Counted from the first letter of the stretch, positions 11,892-25,261 are shown. The stretch is 64,000 bases of DNA from Eupeodes corollae (GCF_945859685.1 NC_079148.1:120200589-120264588); one strand, 5' to 3'. Notes: a model not told the origin generated them from the letters alone. Numbers and translations are program-made.

Positions 11892-12480
11892 TGAACAATT
11901 ATTAAGTCTCAAGAGTTGTTGCCTTTTGAGCAATGTTACCTAAAGATATAAGATCTAAAGGCCCAACAATAACAGACTTAACCGAGCTTAAGCCAGCTTA
12001 GGGGATCGAACCAATATGCAACTTTATATGTCACTAACCATAATAGACGTTCTGCTCAGTTTTGTTAAATTTCGCTAACTTTCGCGCAATTGCGCAAGAG
12101 CCATTTAAATGGTTCGAGCTTAAGTAAATATCAAATTTGCTTAAGTGACTTGAATCCATTATGGTTACTTTTCGTTTTCGGATAACTTCTGATAACATTT
12201 CGTTCGATTTTGACATTAGCTTACTTTCGATTAAGTCTATTATAGTTGGACCATAATTCTTTATACCTACTATACATACTTTTGGCTGCTCGCAACATTG
12301 GATTTATGCATCTACATATTTGCCTTGATTTTTTTAACTTTCGCACAAAACTGCGATGAGAATTAGTTGTTAAAAATCTTACTGCAACCCTTATTCTGGC
12401 GGCATTTGTTACTTTCCTTTTTAACATGAATAAAAAAGACATTGAATTCTCTATTTAACTTTACAAAATATGTACCTAAT
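11892..12480. other. Unassigned stretch with inverted repeats
   Basis: It holds a 15-bp inverted pair, ACTAACCATAATAGA (12033-12047) and TCCATTATGGTTACT (12155-12169), 13 of 15 bases complementary. A third related word, TCTATTATAGTT, lies near 12237. Two short minus-strand ORFs here (12034-12216 and 12221-12442) have no recognisable domain. It may be a decayed MITE. Confidence 0.4.
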
Positions 12481-15000
12481 TCATTTCTATTTGCTCATAT
12501 CAAAATGCAACGTCTTATTGGAAAACTAAACAAAATAAATTAGGTAATTCTAAAACACTATTAACATTAAAATCATAAAATGGTAGTTTTCTGATATCTG
12601 AATCTACTTTTAAAAATGAATAGCAACTTATTTTGTATAAATTTCATCTTCAATTGCTTATAATAATGATAATAATACTTTGTTAATTTTTAATTCAAAC
12701 AAACACAATGTTAACAAATAGGGTAACGACATACATACCTATGCAAACAAATCATTTTTTCATATTTGAGGGACCAAGTTATTTTTTACGTTTCAAAAAT
12801 GCAAAAAAAAAGAAGAAAACTGCAAAATCTAACAAAAAAGGTTACAACTGTTTGTTTTAAATTCTATGAATTTGAGAGCTTTTAAAGGTTCCGTTACAAT
12901 TTATTTTCCGTTATTATTATTTTCCATCATGTAGGTTACATAATCATAAGTATATAGATAATATATTGTCATTTCTCTAGATATTAAGTTAATGTTTTCA
13001 CTTGGTGCTTATTGTCAAATAATTAACAATCATAGGTACCAGAAGTTATAAGCAGACCAAAATTTGAAAAGCATTTCAGTTCTTCCCTACCGAACAAACA
13101 TGTGGTTATTTTAACTGAACCCTTATTTCAATTCTTACCAAAAACTACCTTTGCACGTAGGAGTATAGCTAGAACATCACTATTAGTTTTTCAAATTTGT
13201 CTGAATAAATACAATCAGAGCTTTGAAAAACCATACTAAAAATTAAAAACCAAAAAAGGTAAAAGGATGATTGACCATGACAGCGTCTCATCACATTACA
13301 ACACAACGATTTATTTTTCAAAAACACAGTAGGCATTAAATTATGGAATTAAATTTGAAAAAAGCCGGCTGTTGCGGTATTCGGATAAAATTATTATCCG
13401 AAATCAGAGAGTCACGCTGGCTGCAAAGAAAAATCCTCTCACAAAATATCTTACTCTTCTCTCTCTCAATCTAAAATCTCAGCTAAATCAAACGCAAACA
13501 CACTACCATATCCAAACACATTTACACTACTCATTTGTTTGTATGCGATTGTTTACATTTTTGTTATTCTCTCTCTCAAACGTTAGAATAGAAGAAAACA
13601 TTAATGTGCTCTAGTGTGTGTTAGTGGGCAGGGTAGAATATGAAAACAAAAGAAAACAACAAAAAAGTATAAAGTAAAAAGAAAACATCTAAAAACGAAC
13701 AAAAAATCAACCCAACTATGTATGTTCCAATGAAATCGCCGCGTTATGGTCTTTCAGCAGTGAAGTGGGCGAATAGAAGTGCAAACAAAACAACAACACC
13801 AAAGATGGGGAACCAAAGCAAAGCGGTAAAATAATACAAAAAAAAACTACCTAAATGAAATGAGAAAAAAAAAGAAAAATGGTGTAGGCATGTGGAGGTG
13901 GGAACAAACTGTTGCTTTTCCTTCACGTTTTATTGCGGTTTGAGCCGTAGTTTGCTTTGCTTTGAATGGAGTGGGCGCATAAAATGAGAGAGTGCACATA
14001 GAATGAGATGCAAGTAGATTATGCGAGAAGGACTAGAGCAAATAGGTAGGTTCGGTATCGGTAATACAGTATAGTTAAGTTGGGTTTGTGTTTGCTATTT
14101 TTGTTGTTGTTGTTATTATCAGAAAATAGATGTTAGAATAAAATTAGGTATTAGAGGGGTAAAATAATGAAGGAGGTTATTTTTATTGGATAGAGAACAG
14201 TTTTTCTTGCATTTAAATCAATTTGTTTAACTATTAGAATTAATTAATACCTGTGATAAAAAAAAAAACATTTTAACGAATAACGAGAACAATCCTTTTT
14301 TTGTATCAAGCTATAAGCAAATAGGTTGGCAAGTACCTAGAAGAGAAACAAAAAACTAGAATTTATTGCAAATAACGGGTTAAATTAATTATTGTTGGGA
14401 GCGTTTGACTTTTTTGCTTGGAAATTATAACACAAAAATATGAATGTACAGTCAAAGGTAGTTAAAAAAAGGACTTCAAAAGTGTTTTTATATGTTTTTG
14501 TTTCATAAAATTACTTACCAATTAAATTTTAACTTACGAAACATGACTTTATAGAAAATTTGTATTACTAGGTAAACCTATACCTTATACCTGAATCTAC
14601 GATGTAAATATATATACCTATGTATATAATTACATTGTTGGCCTAAAATCATCAAGGTGTAGAATTGGCTTTGCCTGCAATTTAATGTCTTAAATCTGGA
14701 CTTAATTGAGAAAAAATAAATACATAAATACTAAAATACTAAAACTCTTTTGTTTGTCCATCAAACAATATAATTTATTAATAAAGTTAATTTTAAATGA
14801 AATCAATAAACATGCATAGAAAATCATTTCGAGAACGCGTCCTAATGTACAATCTTCAACAACATGTCAAAAATATGATTGACAAATTTAGGGTTTTTAA
14901 ACCCGGTCATTACTTAATACACAAATCTAGTTTTAGAAAGGATACTAACAGATTATTTATTTTTAACAATAAAAATGCAAAAATAATTTGTACGAAACCG
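12481..15000. other. AT-rich unassigned stretch
   Basis: No coding or RNA gene is supportable. There is a short (GTT)n at about 14101-14117 and A-rich runs in the 13.6-13.9 kb part. ORFs at 13372-13614, 13744-13926 and 14797-15018 look like composition artefacts. Confidence 0.55.
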
Positions 15001-15021
15001 CACAAGTCATTTGAGTGAACA

Positions 15022-15036
15022 TATCGATAATCGATG
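15022..15036. promoter_or_regulatory. DRE-like motif (TATCGATA)
   Basis: TATCGATA is followed directly by ATCGATG. TATCGATA is the DREF-binding element seen at many housekeeping promoters of flies. A TCAGTC word that could act as an initiator lies about 55 bp to the right, and the flanking 300 bp is less AT-biased than the surroundings. No gene can be attached on either side, and an 8-bp motif can occur by chance, so the call is weak. Confidence 0.3.
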
Positions 15037-16675
15037 AAAAATAATTTTAAGTAAACGCAGCCATTCGTTGTCAAACGTCAGTCGAGGAAGACAAAAATAA
15101 CAAAGCCGGCTGTCAAAGTATTTATCGCAAAATAAATTATTTTCTATTCATTATTCGTAGAGCGTGTGAAACGTATTTATTACATTTAATTATTGATGAA
15201 ATCCTTTTTTACGACAGAAAATAACAAAGTAACCTCAAATATTTTCCAATTAACAAAGTCAGATTGCATTTAAGATGAACGCCGCATAATCAAAGTGCTC
15301 GCTTATTTCAAATCGTCATTCCGCGAACGGCCATTGCTGGAACATTTCCGGACATTTGACGTAATTTCGTATTATTTTCGTATTGTTGAAATTATTGCTT
15401 TGTTTTGTTCTTCTTGATTTTATCAAATATAGAAAAACGTTCCCGAATTGATGATTTCTGTAAGATATTCAATACTATATATATACAATTTTGAAAACGG
15501 TGTTAGCTAAAACTCATCAATATACATAGCTTGCAATTTTTTGTCATAAAACTGCTACCTTGGTGATTTTGAGCCAATTGCATTAGTGTACTGATTAGCT
15601 ACACAAGTAGGTATATAACTTTTAAGTTGATATACCTATTTAAATAAGATTGTTTTAAATTACATATGTGATGATATTAAAATTTTACAATTAACCACAA
15701 CAAACATTTTTATACCTAAGGGTTTTTAGTTACATTTTTCACAGCCTTCAGCAAAATACGGAATTTCAAAATAAAAAACCAATCGAGGGATTCAATTGTT
15801 TTGCAAGTAATGCAACGTTAGAGAAGGTTACCTACTTATCTTCCTTGGAGTCCAGAAGCCTAAATAAGGAAGTATCTAGTAGGAAAACCATTTAGATATT
15901 TCATCAATTTGAATGACAGCTGTTATCAGATAATACAAAACAACGATTAATGTTTTTTCCAATAAGTTAGATCTATTTGCTAAAGATGTCAAAAGCATTT
16001 CTTTAAATCTTAATGATTCCTTTGTCGATAATAGTAAAAGAGTTCCGTTTGGTTCTTTTACATTTCCCTAATTATTTTTGTAAATCCCAATTGAGAAAGA
16101 GCTTACCGAAAACACACGACGCTACTCTTCTAGTCTCAATTACCTATGAGAACTTCATAGTTCTCTGATATACAGAAGTGCTTGTCTCAGAAGCCATTGT
16201 CCTAATTAACAGGATTAAATAATTGCTGTTAAAACACATGTGAGAAACACATGTTTCTCAAATTCTCGAACAGAAGAAATTATAAAAAAGAAACAAATAT
16301 TTACAATCTTCAAACATTTTTTCAAGTCCAATAACTTTGGAGTCGACTTTTTCGCGGAATCAAACAATTTTAAACTCAGAATCCGTAGCTACTTATTTGA
16401 AAACTACTTTGTTACGTAAACCAAAAATATAATTTTCCGCTACACATAGTTTTGTCTCCTTTTTTTATCGGTGTAGGTACTGTTAAAAATAACTTGTTAA
16501 GCTAAAATTTTAGGGTTCGTTTAATTCGGAATGATTACAATTTCATGTTTTTTTGCTTTTAGAAACTAGATTTTGAGCGAAACTCTTAAAGCTACAAATT
16601 TTCTTTACAAAAGATTTAATTTCTGGAGAAAAAGCCCAAATTTAAATTTTTCTTCATTATCCTTATCGAACTGGA
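15037..16675. other. Unassigned stretch
   Basis: The first 350 bp is of mixed composition with several CpG words; the rest is AT-rich. No reading frame of substance and no element terminus was found up to the hAT target duplication at 16676. Confidence 0.55.
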
Positions 16676-16683
16676 AGTGCACT

Positions 16684-18606
16684 CAATGGCGGATCCAGGG
16701 GGGGGTTTCGTAGGGGGCACGACCCTCCCCTGGGAGATAATTTGTTTTTTTTTTTTTTTTTATAGGAAATCCCTTCAATTTAAAACTAATCACATTACGT
16801 TAATGGATATGACCCCCACAATATTTTGAGTTATTTATTTTTTATATGAAAACAAAATTTGTATTTTACTTCCTTACACTTTGTTGAAAAAAGTACTACT
16901 TTTAACTGAGGACTTGACCAAGAACATAATATGAATCGGAAATTGAGCCCTGTTTCAAAAACACAGCACAAATTCATCAACTCAACTTTGGAGGCATATG
17001 AGTAATAAAGTTTATACAGTTAAGTTGTATAAGTAAAGATTTCAACTAAAGATTTGTTATTAATTTAACGACATTCACTATATAAAAAGTGGTTTGCTGT
17101 CAAAAACAACTAAAATTTTAGTTTTCATGCAATTTAGAATTTGTAAAAACTTTAGTCATGCTTTAAATTATTTTCATAAAATTGGTATCTAAGAAAAAGA
17201 GCAAATATTCAGGTTCTTAAGAAGAAACTTTGAATAAGAGATCGTCAATTTTATATTAAGTAGCCTTTAAATTCTCGAAACTAGCCTTCAATTACATCTT
17301 ATTTTTTTGAAGCACGTAGTGAACATTGAAGTGATTTTTACTTGTGAGGAAAAAGTGGGTCCCCCGATTCCATCCGTCTGTTGTGTTGACCCGTGCAGTA
17401 CAAACCATCCTGTCGATTGAAATAAAGGTTTTCAACCGACGAGCGTAAGTGTTTTTTAATACGAATCATAACAGCTGTCAACATACAAATTTGTTGGTTA
17501 AAAATAGAAAATTCCATTTTTTTTTTCAAAAATGAACCGATAGATTTTTTTAAAACATTCTCTAAATTTTGTGTTTTTAATATGGGTTCTTTCTACACGA
17601 AAAAACATATTTTGGTAGTGTTACAGAAGCGTACCCATCATAAAATACATTTTTTTTTTACAAAACTCGATATCTCAGAAAGGGGTCAACATTTTTTAAC
17701 GAAATTTAAATGTAAAATGTATGTCAAACTAATGCTAATCGAAAAACACAACGAACGTTTCATATTTATTAGAATATAATATCTTGAGAAATAAATAAAT
17801 AAATTAGATGGCGCAACAGTCTTTTGAGAACCAGGGCCTAGTGACTTACAACTCTCAACCAATCCTGTGTGCGAGTTTTGTCAAGGATGGAGGGGACTTA
17901 CCGTTTTAATGTCGCATCCAAGCGGCTAACTTGAGAAAGCACTTTTCGTGACAGCAACTACTTTTGGAGGATTTGTCAATTCCTCGCAAGATGTAGTACC
18001 CGTGAAAAAAAAACTTTTTGGGTTGCACAGACATTGATTGATCCAAGAGAACTGAAGTGTAAAGAGATTCTGAAACATGTAATTTGTGAGTGCCACACAA
18101 AAGTTTTTTTCCCAACTTATTTGTTTACTTTAATTTAATTTATTTTTTCATTAATTTTTTAGAAAAATTATGTACTTAAATGCACTTGTTTCAATTTTCT
18201 CTCTACAATTTTTAAGTTTTGTTGACTCCTTTAAGATTCAAATATTTTCTAGAATCAGTTCAAAAAAAATATAACTACAAAAACTCTTTAAACTATTATG
18301 TTTTAGCTCTTCATTGTGGCATATTTAGAAAACTGTTTGAATCTGGGAATGCTTTCATATGTAGCCCAAAATAAATAGTTAGATTATACCTTGATAAACA
18401 ACAGCGTTCTAAAATAATTTAGTAACTAAAGTTGTCACTTTACTATTGAAATGTGTAAATTTAAGGTTATACATATTATATTATTTTAATTTTGTTAGCC
18501 TCATTTACAAAACATTAAAGAACATTTTTAAGCGGTGAGTAATAACTCGTCTATGTTAAGTGTGTGACCCCCCACCCCCCTGATAAAAAGTCTGGATTCG
18601 CCCTTG
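16684..18606. mobile_element. hAT element with perfect 8-bp TSD and nested SINE
   Basis: The left end is CAATGGCGGATCCAG. The right end read on the minus strand is CAAGGGCGAATCCAG, matching at 13 of 15 positions, and G-rich strings follow inside both ends. The element is flanked by AGTGCACT on both sides (16676-16683 and 18607-18614), an 8-bp duplication as expected for hAT. The 1.9-kb interior carries no identifiable transposase. A tRNA-derived SINE has inserted at about 17790-18070. Removing the SINE leaves about 1.6 kb of AT-rich filler, so this is a non-autonomous copy. Confidence 0.88.
17790..18070 (-). repeat. tRNA-derived SINE, copy 1
   Basis: Near-complete but degenerate member of the SINE family also present at 27.36-27.82 kb. 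Read on the minus strand it runs from a decayed tRNA-like head (B-box region near 18035-18045) through a body shared with the other copies, including CCTCGCAAGA, GAGAAAGCAC and GAACCAGGGCCTAGTG as seen on the plus strand. It ends in a (TTTA)n-type tail at 17790-17805. It is inserted in the hAT element. Copies 1 and 2 match over more than 200 bp, so they are clearly related. Confidence 0.8.
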
Positions 18607-18619
18607 AGTGCACTTTTAA

Positions 18620-18837
18620 GACCTTGTAATGGAATTAAAAATAATATAAAATTGACGTCTTTCTGCTCGGAACAGAGTCGAAACAAACATTTTTATGAAA
18701 TGGGAATTTCAAATGTAAGACAATTAGACCTATTTTTATTGGACATATTAATATATAAGTATAAAGCTAAATAATTATTTAATGTGTTCTTAGTTTAAAT
18801 AAATGTTCTTCTTTTCATTTAAGTATATAGGTTTATT
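18620..18837. other. Spacer between hAT and hairpin-repeat copy A
   Basis: AT-rich, nothing recognisable. Confidence 0.5.
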
Positions 18838-19773
18838 AACTTCCCATAGGAAGTTATTGACGTACGTTCGTACGTCCGATCGTTTCGTCATCCATAGCTC
18901 AAGAACCAGTAGAGATATCGACTTCAAATAAGTTTTGTTATAAAGATAATAATGCAGAAAGATGCAGAAAATGCTCTCAATAAAATTGCGTCTGTGGTTT
19001 TTTACAATAGCTGTTTTGGTTAACCCAAAATATCTCACGAACCAAAAGCGCTCGCTTTTAATATTATATCGTGTTACCAAACAAGTATATTTTTGGAAAA
19101 AAAAAATCCAAGCAACAGTTTTTTATAAATCAAAAAAACTGACAAAAAATATTGTCACTTCGATAATTTTACAAGTAAAAAATGATTTTATCTTCAAAAC
19201 AATTTTGTGCAACGAAAAATAACGTTTTCAATATCTGGTAAAACTTTGAGTAAAATCGAATTGACAGTTGTTTTTTAATAAAAAATAAAAACCTAAAAAA
19301 AAACATTATACTCTTCAAAAATTAAAGATTCTGACCTCCAACCTATTTCATCTTATAAAAAATATTATTTTCAACATTCGGTAAAATTTTGAGAAAATTT
19401 GAATTGACAGTTTTTAACAAAATAAATACTTCCTAAAAAAATTAATAGTAGTCGGTAAAAATTGATTTTCGGCTCAAATGTCTTTTCAAAAGTCGGTTTT
19501 TTTATTAAAAAAAAATCAAAATTGGTAAAAATTGATTTTCGGTTCAAATTAATTTCATTCGTACAATTAGTATTTGTTTGTATAAGAAATAAAAACTTGT
19601 AAAAACGACTAAAAGTCTCTTTATAAAAAATGGATTTCGAAATCAAACTATTTTATTATATGCAAAATTTTCCTGGTAATTTTTAATTTTTTAAAAATAA
19701 TTCAACTGACAACTTTTTACAAAAACATGAAAGCCTAAAGTCATCAGTGTGGGTCGCATCCCAGTCTCTTTTT
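18838..19773 (-). mobile_element. Hairpin/tandem-repeat element, copy A (short)
   Basis: The left boundary is the hairpin AACTTCC-CATA-GGAAGTT (18838-18855), which is the 3' end of the element. The right boundary is the constant terminus read as GTGTGGGTCGCATCCCAG then TCTCTTTTT. Between them are a CGTACG-rich stretch, the segment beginning CATAGCTCAAGAACC, and tandem units containing TTGGTAAAAATTGATTTTCGG and AATTGACAG. At 936 bp it is about 500 bp shorter than copies C and D, which fits the loss of about three 174-bp units. It is the most diverged copy: its CGTACG segment lacks the CACACGCACGCA extension seen in C and D. Confidence 0.8.
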
Positions 19774-22720
19774 AATTTATAAGAACATTAATTTTCGTAT
19801 AGTAATGAAAAAGCAACCCCGATGCTTTCGGACGGTTGACTAAATGACTTTCATTTTTAGCTTATATTTTTATAGAAATATTGATCCGCTTTTTTATTAA
19901 GCATATGTGCAGGCAGTTCGACAAATTCCTTGCACTCATTAAAGCATTCTAAATCAAGTTGCCTTAAATTTAGAATATAATACCTTTACATATTTCACGC
20001 GAGAGCTTAAAAGGTTTTTTTTTATTGTAAAATAACTGTTCTATATCTAACTTGGATATTGAAAAATATTTAAAATAGGTAGATATGTTTGAATATACAT
20101 ATTTATAAGTCAGGAAACTGACTTACATACGTCGTTAAATAAATAAATAACTGTAAAGTTGCTTTTACTTTGAAAGACGACTGTTGTCTTAAATCCGTAT
20201 CGTTTGCTTGAATGTTTTCTAAAAATCTACAAAAAATATACATAAATTCCAATGCAGCACAAATTTGATGCATATTTATATATAATTGCTAAAATGTTTA
20301 TACAAAATAAGGATACATAAAAATACACTGAATGACTTAAACATAGATGTTTAATAAGATTTTCTAAAGTGAATTTTGCATTCCCCATAAATCGTTGTTG
20401 TTACGGCTGGCACCGGTCCTATTTCAATACTGGAATGATTGATTATGAAGTATGAAACCCTGATTTATCTGTCATTCTAATTATAGAAAAGAGTATGGTT
20501 TCTCAAATCTTGACCTTAAAAAAAAACTTATCGCACATAGACTTCATTGGTAAAATTGTATTTTAAGAAAAACTAAACAAGATTTCTCAAATCATAAAAA
20601 ATGAGTTTTTTTAAAAGCGAATTTGTGTTGCAATCAATGTTTATAAATGGTCTAGGTTCAAGAAGGCAACACCATTCCAATACAATGCTGTAAAAATTAA
20701 AGTGCAGATGCATTGCAACGCATTTAAGGTACGATCTTATAGAAATAGAAATGCCAAAAACAAAATTAATCACAAACTCAAATGCGCATTATTATTTTTT
20801 TTCCTCTTGAAGCATCAAAATTTCGTCTTAAAAACTCCCAAAATCTTGATTGTAGTGTTAAAATCTTCCCACGGTTTTCAAATCGCATATACTACCGCAC
20901 CGAAATGTTTACCGTCACCCTCTTCTCGAAGAGAACCCGGTGAGTCGACCCAATCTCTGCGAACAAAAGAATCTCAACCCCCTAGAATTTGGCGGGAAAT
21001 ATTTACTTAATTTTACAGTGAGCTAAAACATAAAAGCAACAACAACACCAACAACAAATAAAGCGGCACACAAATAAGAAAATAAGCTGTTTTTGTTATG
21101 GGAGGCAGAGGGATGGTATATAGGTAGGTAACACAAATCAAACTTCACGCATAACAATGACGCGCAACCAAATAACTGATTTAATTTACCTTTTATTCTT
21201 TTTTCTTCTCTTTGATGATGCTATATAGGACGAAAAAACATAATATGAGGAACGATGAGAGAAGGACGACTAAAAATCTTGATCGGGTGGTAGTAGGAAT
21301 AGGCATAGGTAGAGAGGTATTCCGGGAACAATAGCCAAGACAATAACGCGCTAACTGCGTCTACCCCACGTCAATTCCATATGAAGTATACACAGTCTTA
21401 AGGTATTTCCTCCCTTTAAAATACTTGGACATACTTCCTTCCTTTCAAATTCGAAGAACGGAGACTTCTTGTTCTCGTTGGGTAAATAAATCCTTATTAA
21501 TTTTCTTAGAGTGCCAAGGGCCAAGGGTACCTCTCTATTCCTGCTGATATTTCTTTATGCCATGATCAACAGAGTGCCTATTATGTCCATGTATGTGGCA
21601 TTTGCCCAGAGGGTGAAACAAGGTAAACGTGATTTGGATTTCTGTTGCTTCACGAATGATTTTCAACCACTACCACTTCCACCCTTCTGCCTTCTTCGTT
21701 GTATACCTATATATATGCGTTTGAAGGAGTCCTCTTACATCGTCCTTGTGAGTAGAAAAGAAGAAAGCCGGGTGTATGGCAAGGTTTACTAACAAAGTTT
21801 CGAGTTTGACAACGATCCTGCTGTGTGATGATGTCGGGTGATGTTAGTTGCGGCGGAATTTCCATCAACGTATAAATTCGATGATCCTTGAGGTTATTTC
21901 ACATCGCAATACATAATTTACTAGTATTGTATCAGAATGTGTTTTCATAAGCGCATATAAAATAATAAAAAGGACCTCGATGGTTGATTTTAAAAGTACC
22001 AATACGTACTTTTTATGCGTAGATGGGAAGTTGATAAAATAATTCATTTGTTGACCACCCCTTCAGGAAGAGCATAAAAAGAAATGTAAAAAAAGTGAAG
22101 TGAACTTTTACGCGTCTTTTTTTTGTTTTGTCGAAAAAGACCACTCGTAATGACACACTACAATTTCAGGATAATAATAGTCCTTAGGACGCCCCGAACA
22201 ATGCATAAGTAATAATCATCAGTGGAGGCGATTTTTTCACCCTCTTATTAAGGGTACCTACCTAGGTTAGGTAGGGAAGTCAAAAGTCTTTTGAGAAGTG
22301 TGGGAAAAGATTTTTGCATCTTATATAGGGTTGAGATTTTTACTATAATACTCGGTAATGATGATGTGTGGCAGAATTTGTTAAAGGTATAAAATAGCGA
22401 TGGTGATGCTTTGACGTTTATGCATTGTAGGTAGGTAAGATGCAGCTGCAGCTGGGGGTCGAAGATTGAGAGTGGGTAGCCGAGACGTCTATAAGTTTTA
22501 TTCAAGGGTGAATCTGGATAGGGTTTTCTTTGAAGACATACTAAAGATGCTTCTTGGGAACGAAATTCTCCCACGCTTTAAACAATTGGCAAAAATTGTT
22601 GCAATGCAGCTGCGTGTTGGAAATATTTTTGTTAGACAAGCATATAGCTTTGACATTATTTAGATATATAGGACATTGTCCTGACAAAGCTGAGAGCTGA
22701 CAGTTGATCACGGCCATATT
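19774..22720. other. Unassigned stretch
   Basis: No recognisable gene. ORFs at 20702-21010, 21511-21792 and 22248-22574 have no known domain, no splice-consistent context and no coding-like bias that I can defend. The part from 20860 to 22470 is of mixed composition. Confidence 0.5.
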
Positions 22721-23075
22721 TTAAAAATTACATCAGTCAATTTAGCTGACATTTTTCAAAAACAAAATGTTGGCTCTTACAGTGAGGAACATATACAAAG
22801 TGGTTTCATGAACGATTTTCCTAATTTTCATAAAATCAGTTCTGTCTAGAAATACTCAAAAATATCACCGTTCTCCAAGAAAGTGGTACAGAGGAAAATC
22901 GAAGATAGCTAACTCCGCAACCGCTGATTGGACTTTCGCAGATCATTAATTCACGAACTTTGCAACGAATGGTGAACGATAATTTCGGACCTTCAATACT
23001 TAAAAGTTTCAAGATACGAAAATATTGTAGGGGCAAGTTAGCCAGTGTGTTTCGCATCCTAGTCCCTTTTAAATT
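22721..23075. repeat. Possible relative of the hairpin-repeat terminus
   Basis: The segment ends GTGTGTTTCGCATCCTAGTC followed by CCTTTTAAATTTT. This closely resembles the constant terminus of copy A (GTGTGGGTCGCATCCCAGTC then TCTTTTTAATTT). The upstream 300 bp does not show the 174-bp units, so if related it is a different subfamily. Confidence 0.35.
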
Positions 23076-25250
23076 TTTATTTTAGGTCTCAATATATTTA
23101 ATATTCCATCCAATCAATATTTCCTGATTACCGAAACTATTGTCATTCCGTTTTCTTAATCACGAACTCAATGCAATGTATGCAATTGGTGGACCGTCTT
23201 TTTATCGTAAGGAGCTTTTCGAGCTCAATTTGGATCCCAACTCAGCATCTAGTGAATGAAGATAACTCTGTATTACTCTGCCAAACAACAACAGCGAAAA
23301 TTAACTACCACCCCATAAATGTGATTTACACTCGCTACCGGCCGGTCGACCGACGACGAGCAGCGACTATAATATACAGTTGCACCTGTTGGTTTTGAAA
23401 TTCATGCGCACAACAACTGCATTACCATAAATTCGTGCAACAATTATAATCGCCACACATACCTGCATTAAGACCCTTCACAAGCTCCCCCCCTCCCTCT
23501 GATGAAGGCTGGGGACACTACAAACTTATGGACTTCATTTGCGGCAACCAACGGCGGTGGTGGAAGAAGGCGATGGGACTCTGGGATCGCGGCACCAATG
23601 TTCCAGATCCAGGAACCATCATCAATAAAGGTCTGAGCAGGCTACCCGCGTCCAAGCACACATGCGGCCTATACCAAACGAAGATGCGATGGTGGCGCAG
23701 GAGTGGTTCGTTATGTGGCTTATAATTTTAAAAATCCTGATGGTCAACATTTGTATAAATTATTTGTGTAGGTATGAGCCCGTATAGATGTGGCCAGGGC
23801 CAGACCAGAGTTAAGCCACGAGACGAATGCAAGCTCGTGCAATCTTCTTATAAACTCATAACTTTTTGGTTAATTTCCCTTTTAATTTGCTAAAACTATA
23901 ATTGGCAATTAACGCCGCTTACCGTCGTCATCGTCGTTACGTACGTTCATTGGGTCTGGTCGTGCGTCGGTCGCGTCGTGTCGTTGGAGTTGTTCTTCGT
24001 CGTTTTTTTTTTTGGAAGTAACATGAAGTTAGGTAAGTAGTTAGTTTTGGTTCTGCGCAGGACAAAATGGCTTGCAGAAAATACTGAGTAGTTCATATTA
24101 ATACACTGACAGAAAAAGCTTAATTAATTGAAAAAGAAGTAGGAGTAGAAACAAATTAAGTATAAGAAAATTTAAACATTTTTGACATGTTTTGCTAACA
24201 TCTAACAATGACCTCAGTGAAGTTACATTAAATTAACTTAAATCGGATGTGGATGTTTCGTTGCATACATATGCAAATTGCACGTTTAAATTGTATGAAC
24301 AATTCTTAAACTCAGTATGATTTTTTATCTGTGTAAATGCAATGACCAGCGATATGAGGATGATGATGACGACAACGATTTAATTTCGGATGCAAACAAA
24401 GATCGTTCGCAAAGACCATTGATGGCACTGAGGAAGAACCCAACGAGCCCCACGTAATGTACACAAACGATTTACGTGTGGAGTAACAAACAGACACGCA
24501 AGACGCAGTCATCGTCGAAATATGCGCCCCTTGTGTGCATGTGCAGATACAGCTTAAGATATATTTTTGTTGCAAGATTTTTATTAGATGCGCGGTCTTA
24601 TAGCTTCTTTAACCTATTCTGCATATAGTTGAGACATGAGGAGAATCAAATCGAAGTCCTTTAAGAACTGGGTCTTTGATTTGATTCACCTTCATGACAA
24701 TTTAGTTCATTCATTTGCATTTTATAGTTTTGTCTGGTGTACCTTTGAATTTCAAGACAGTAAAAACGCATTGGTGAGGGTGGATGTGGAACACACCTGT
24801 GGTGTTTTGCGGTATCGGAGGTGGTAAGTGAAACGATGCATCAGTATGCCATTATCGTCATTGCTTTAACGATTATTGCGCATCGATGTTAATTCAATTT
24901 AAAATGTTAAATACTTTTTATATACGTTGTATATTCTCAGTGCTGGCGGCGGCGACACTTGCACTTTGCAGGGGTGATGACTGATGCAAGAAGCAAAGAA
25001 GCTGGAAGTTTAATAATTTTAAGTAAAATGAAGCCAATAGAATTTTTTTTTTAATTTTATTTTATTTCAAAGAACTGGTATAAGAGACCAGTGCAATTAA
25101 ACCTTTTCTAAATTAGTATATAATCAAAGAAAACCGAATATATAAAGGGAGTGTGCGTGCTAATGTGACATCGTGCGTCTAGGTATAAAACAAGAATATT
25201 CGAAAATGTAACAAATATCCTTGTTTTATGCCTGGAATCTAAAAAAATGT
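23076..25250. other. Unassigned stretch, mixed composition
   Basis: It includes a CpG-rich stretch at about 23300-24000 with GTCGTCATCGTCG and GTCGGTCGCGTCG words. ORFs at 23528-23725, 24312-24575 and 24636-24827 match nothing I know. It could contain regulatory DNA. Confidence 0.4.
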
Positions 25251-25261
25251 TGAAATTCTTT

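Noticed and set aside
18790..19222. ORFs of 96 and 86 codons over hairpin-repeat copy A
   Set aside because: They lie on repeat DNA whose other copies are frameshifted there; treated as shadows of the repeat.
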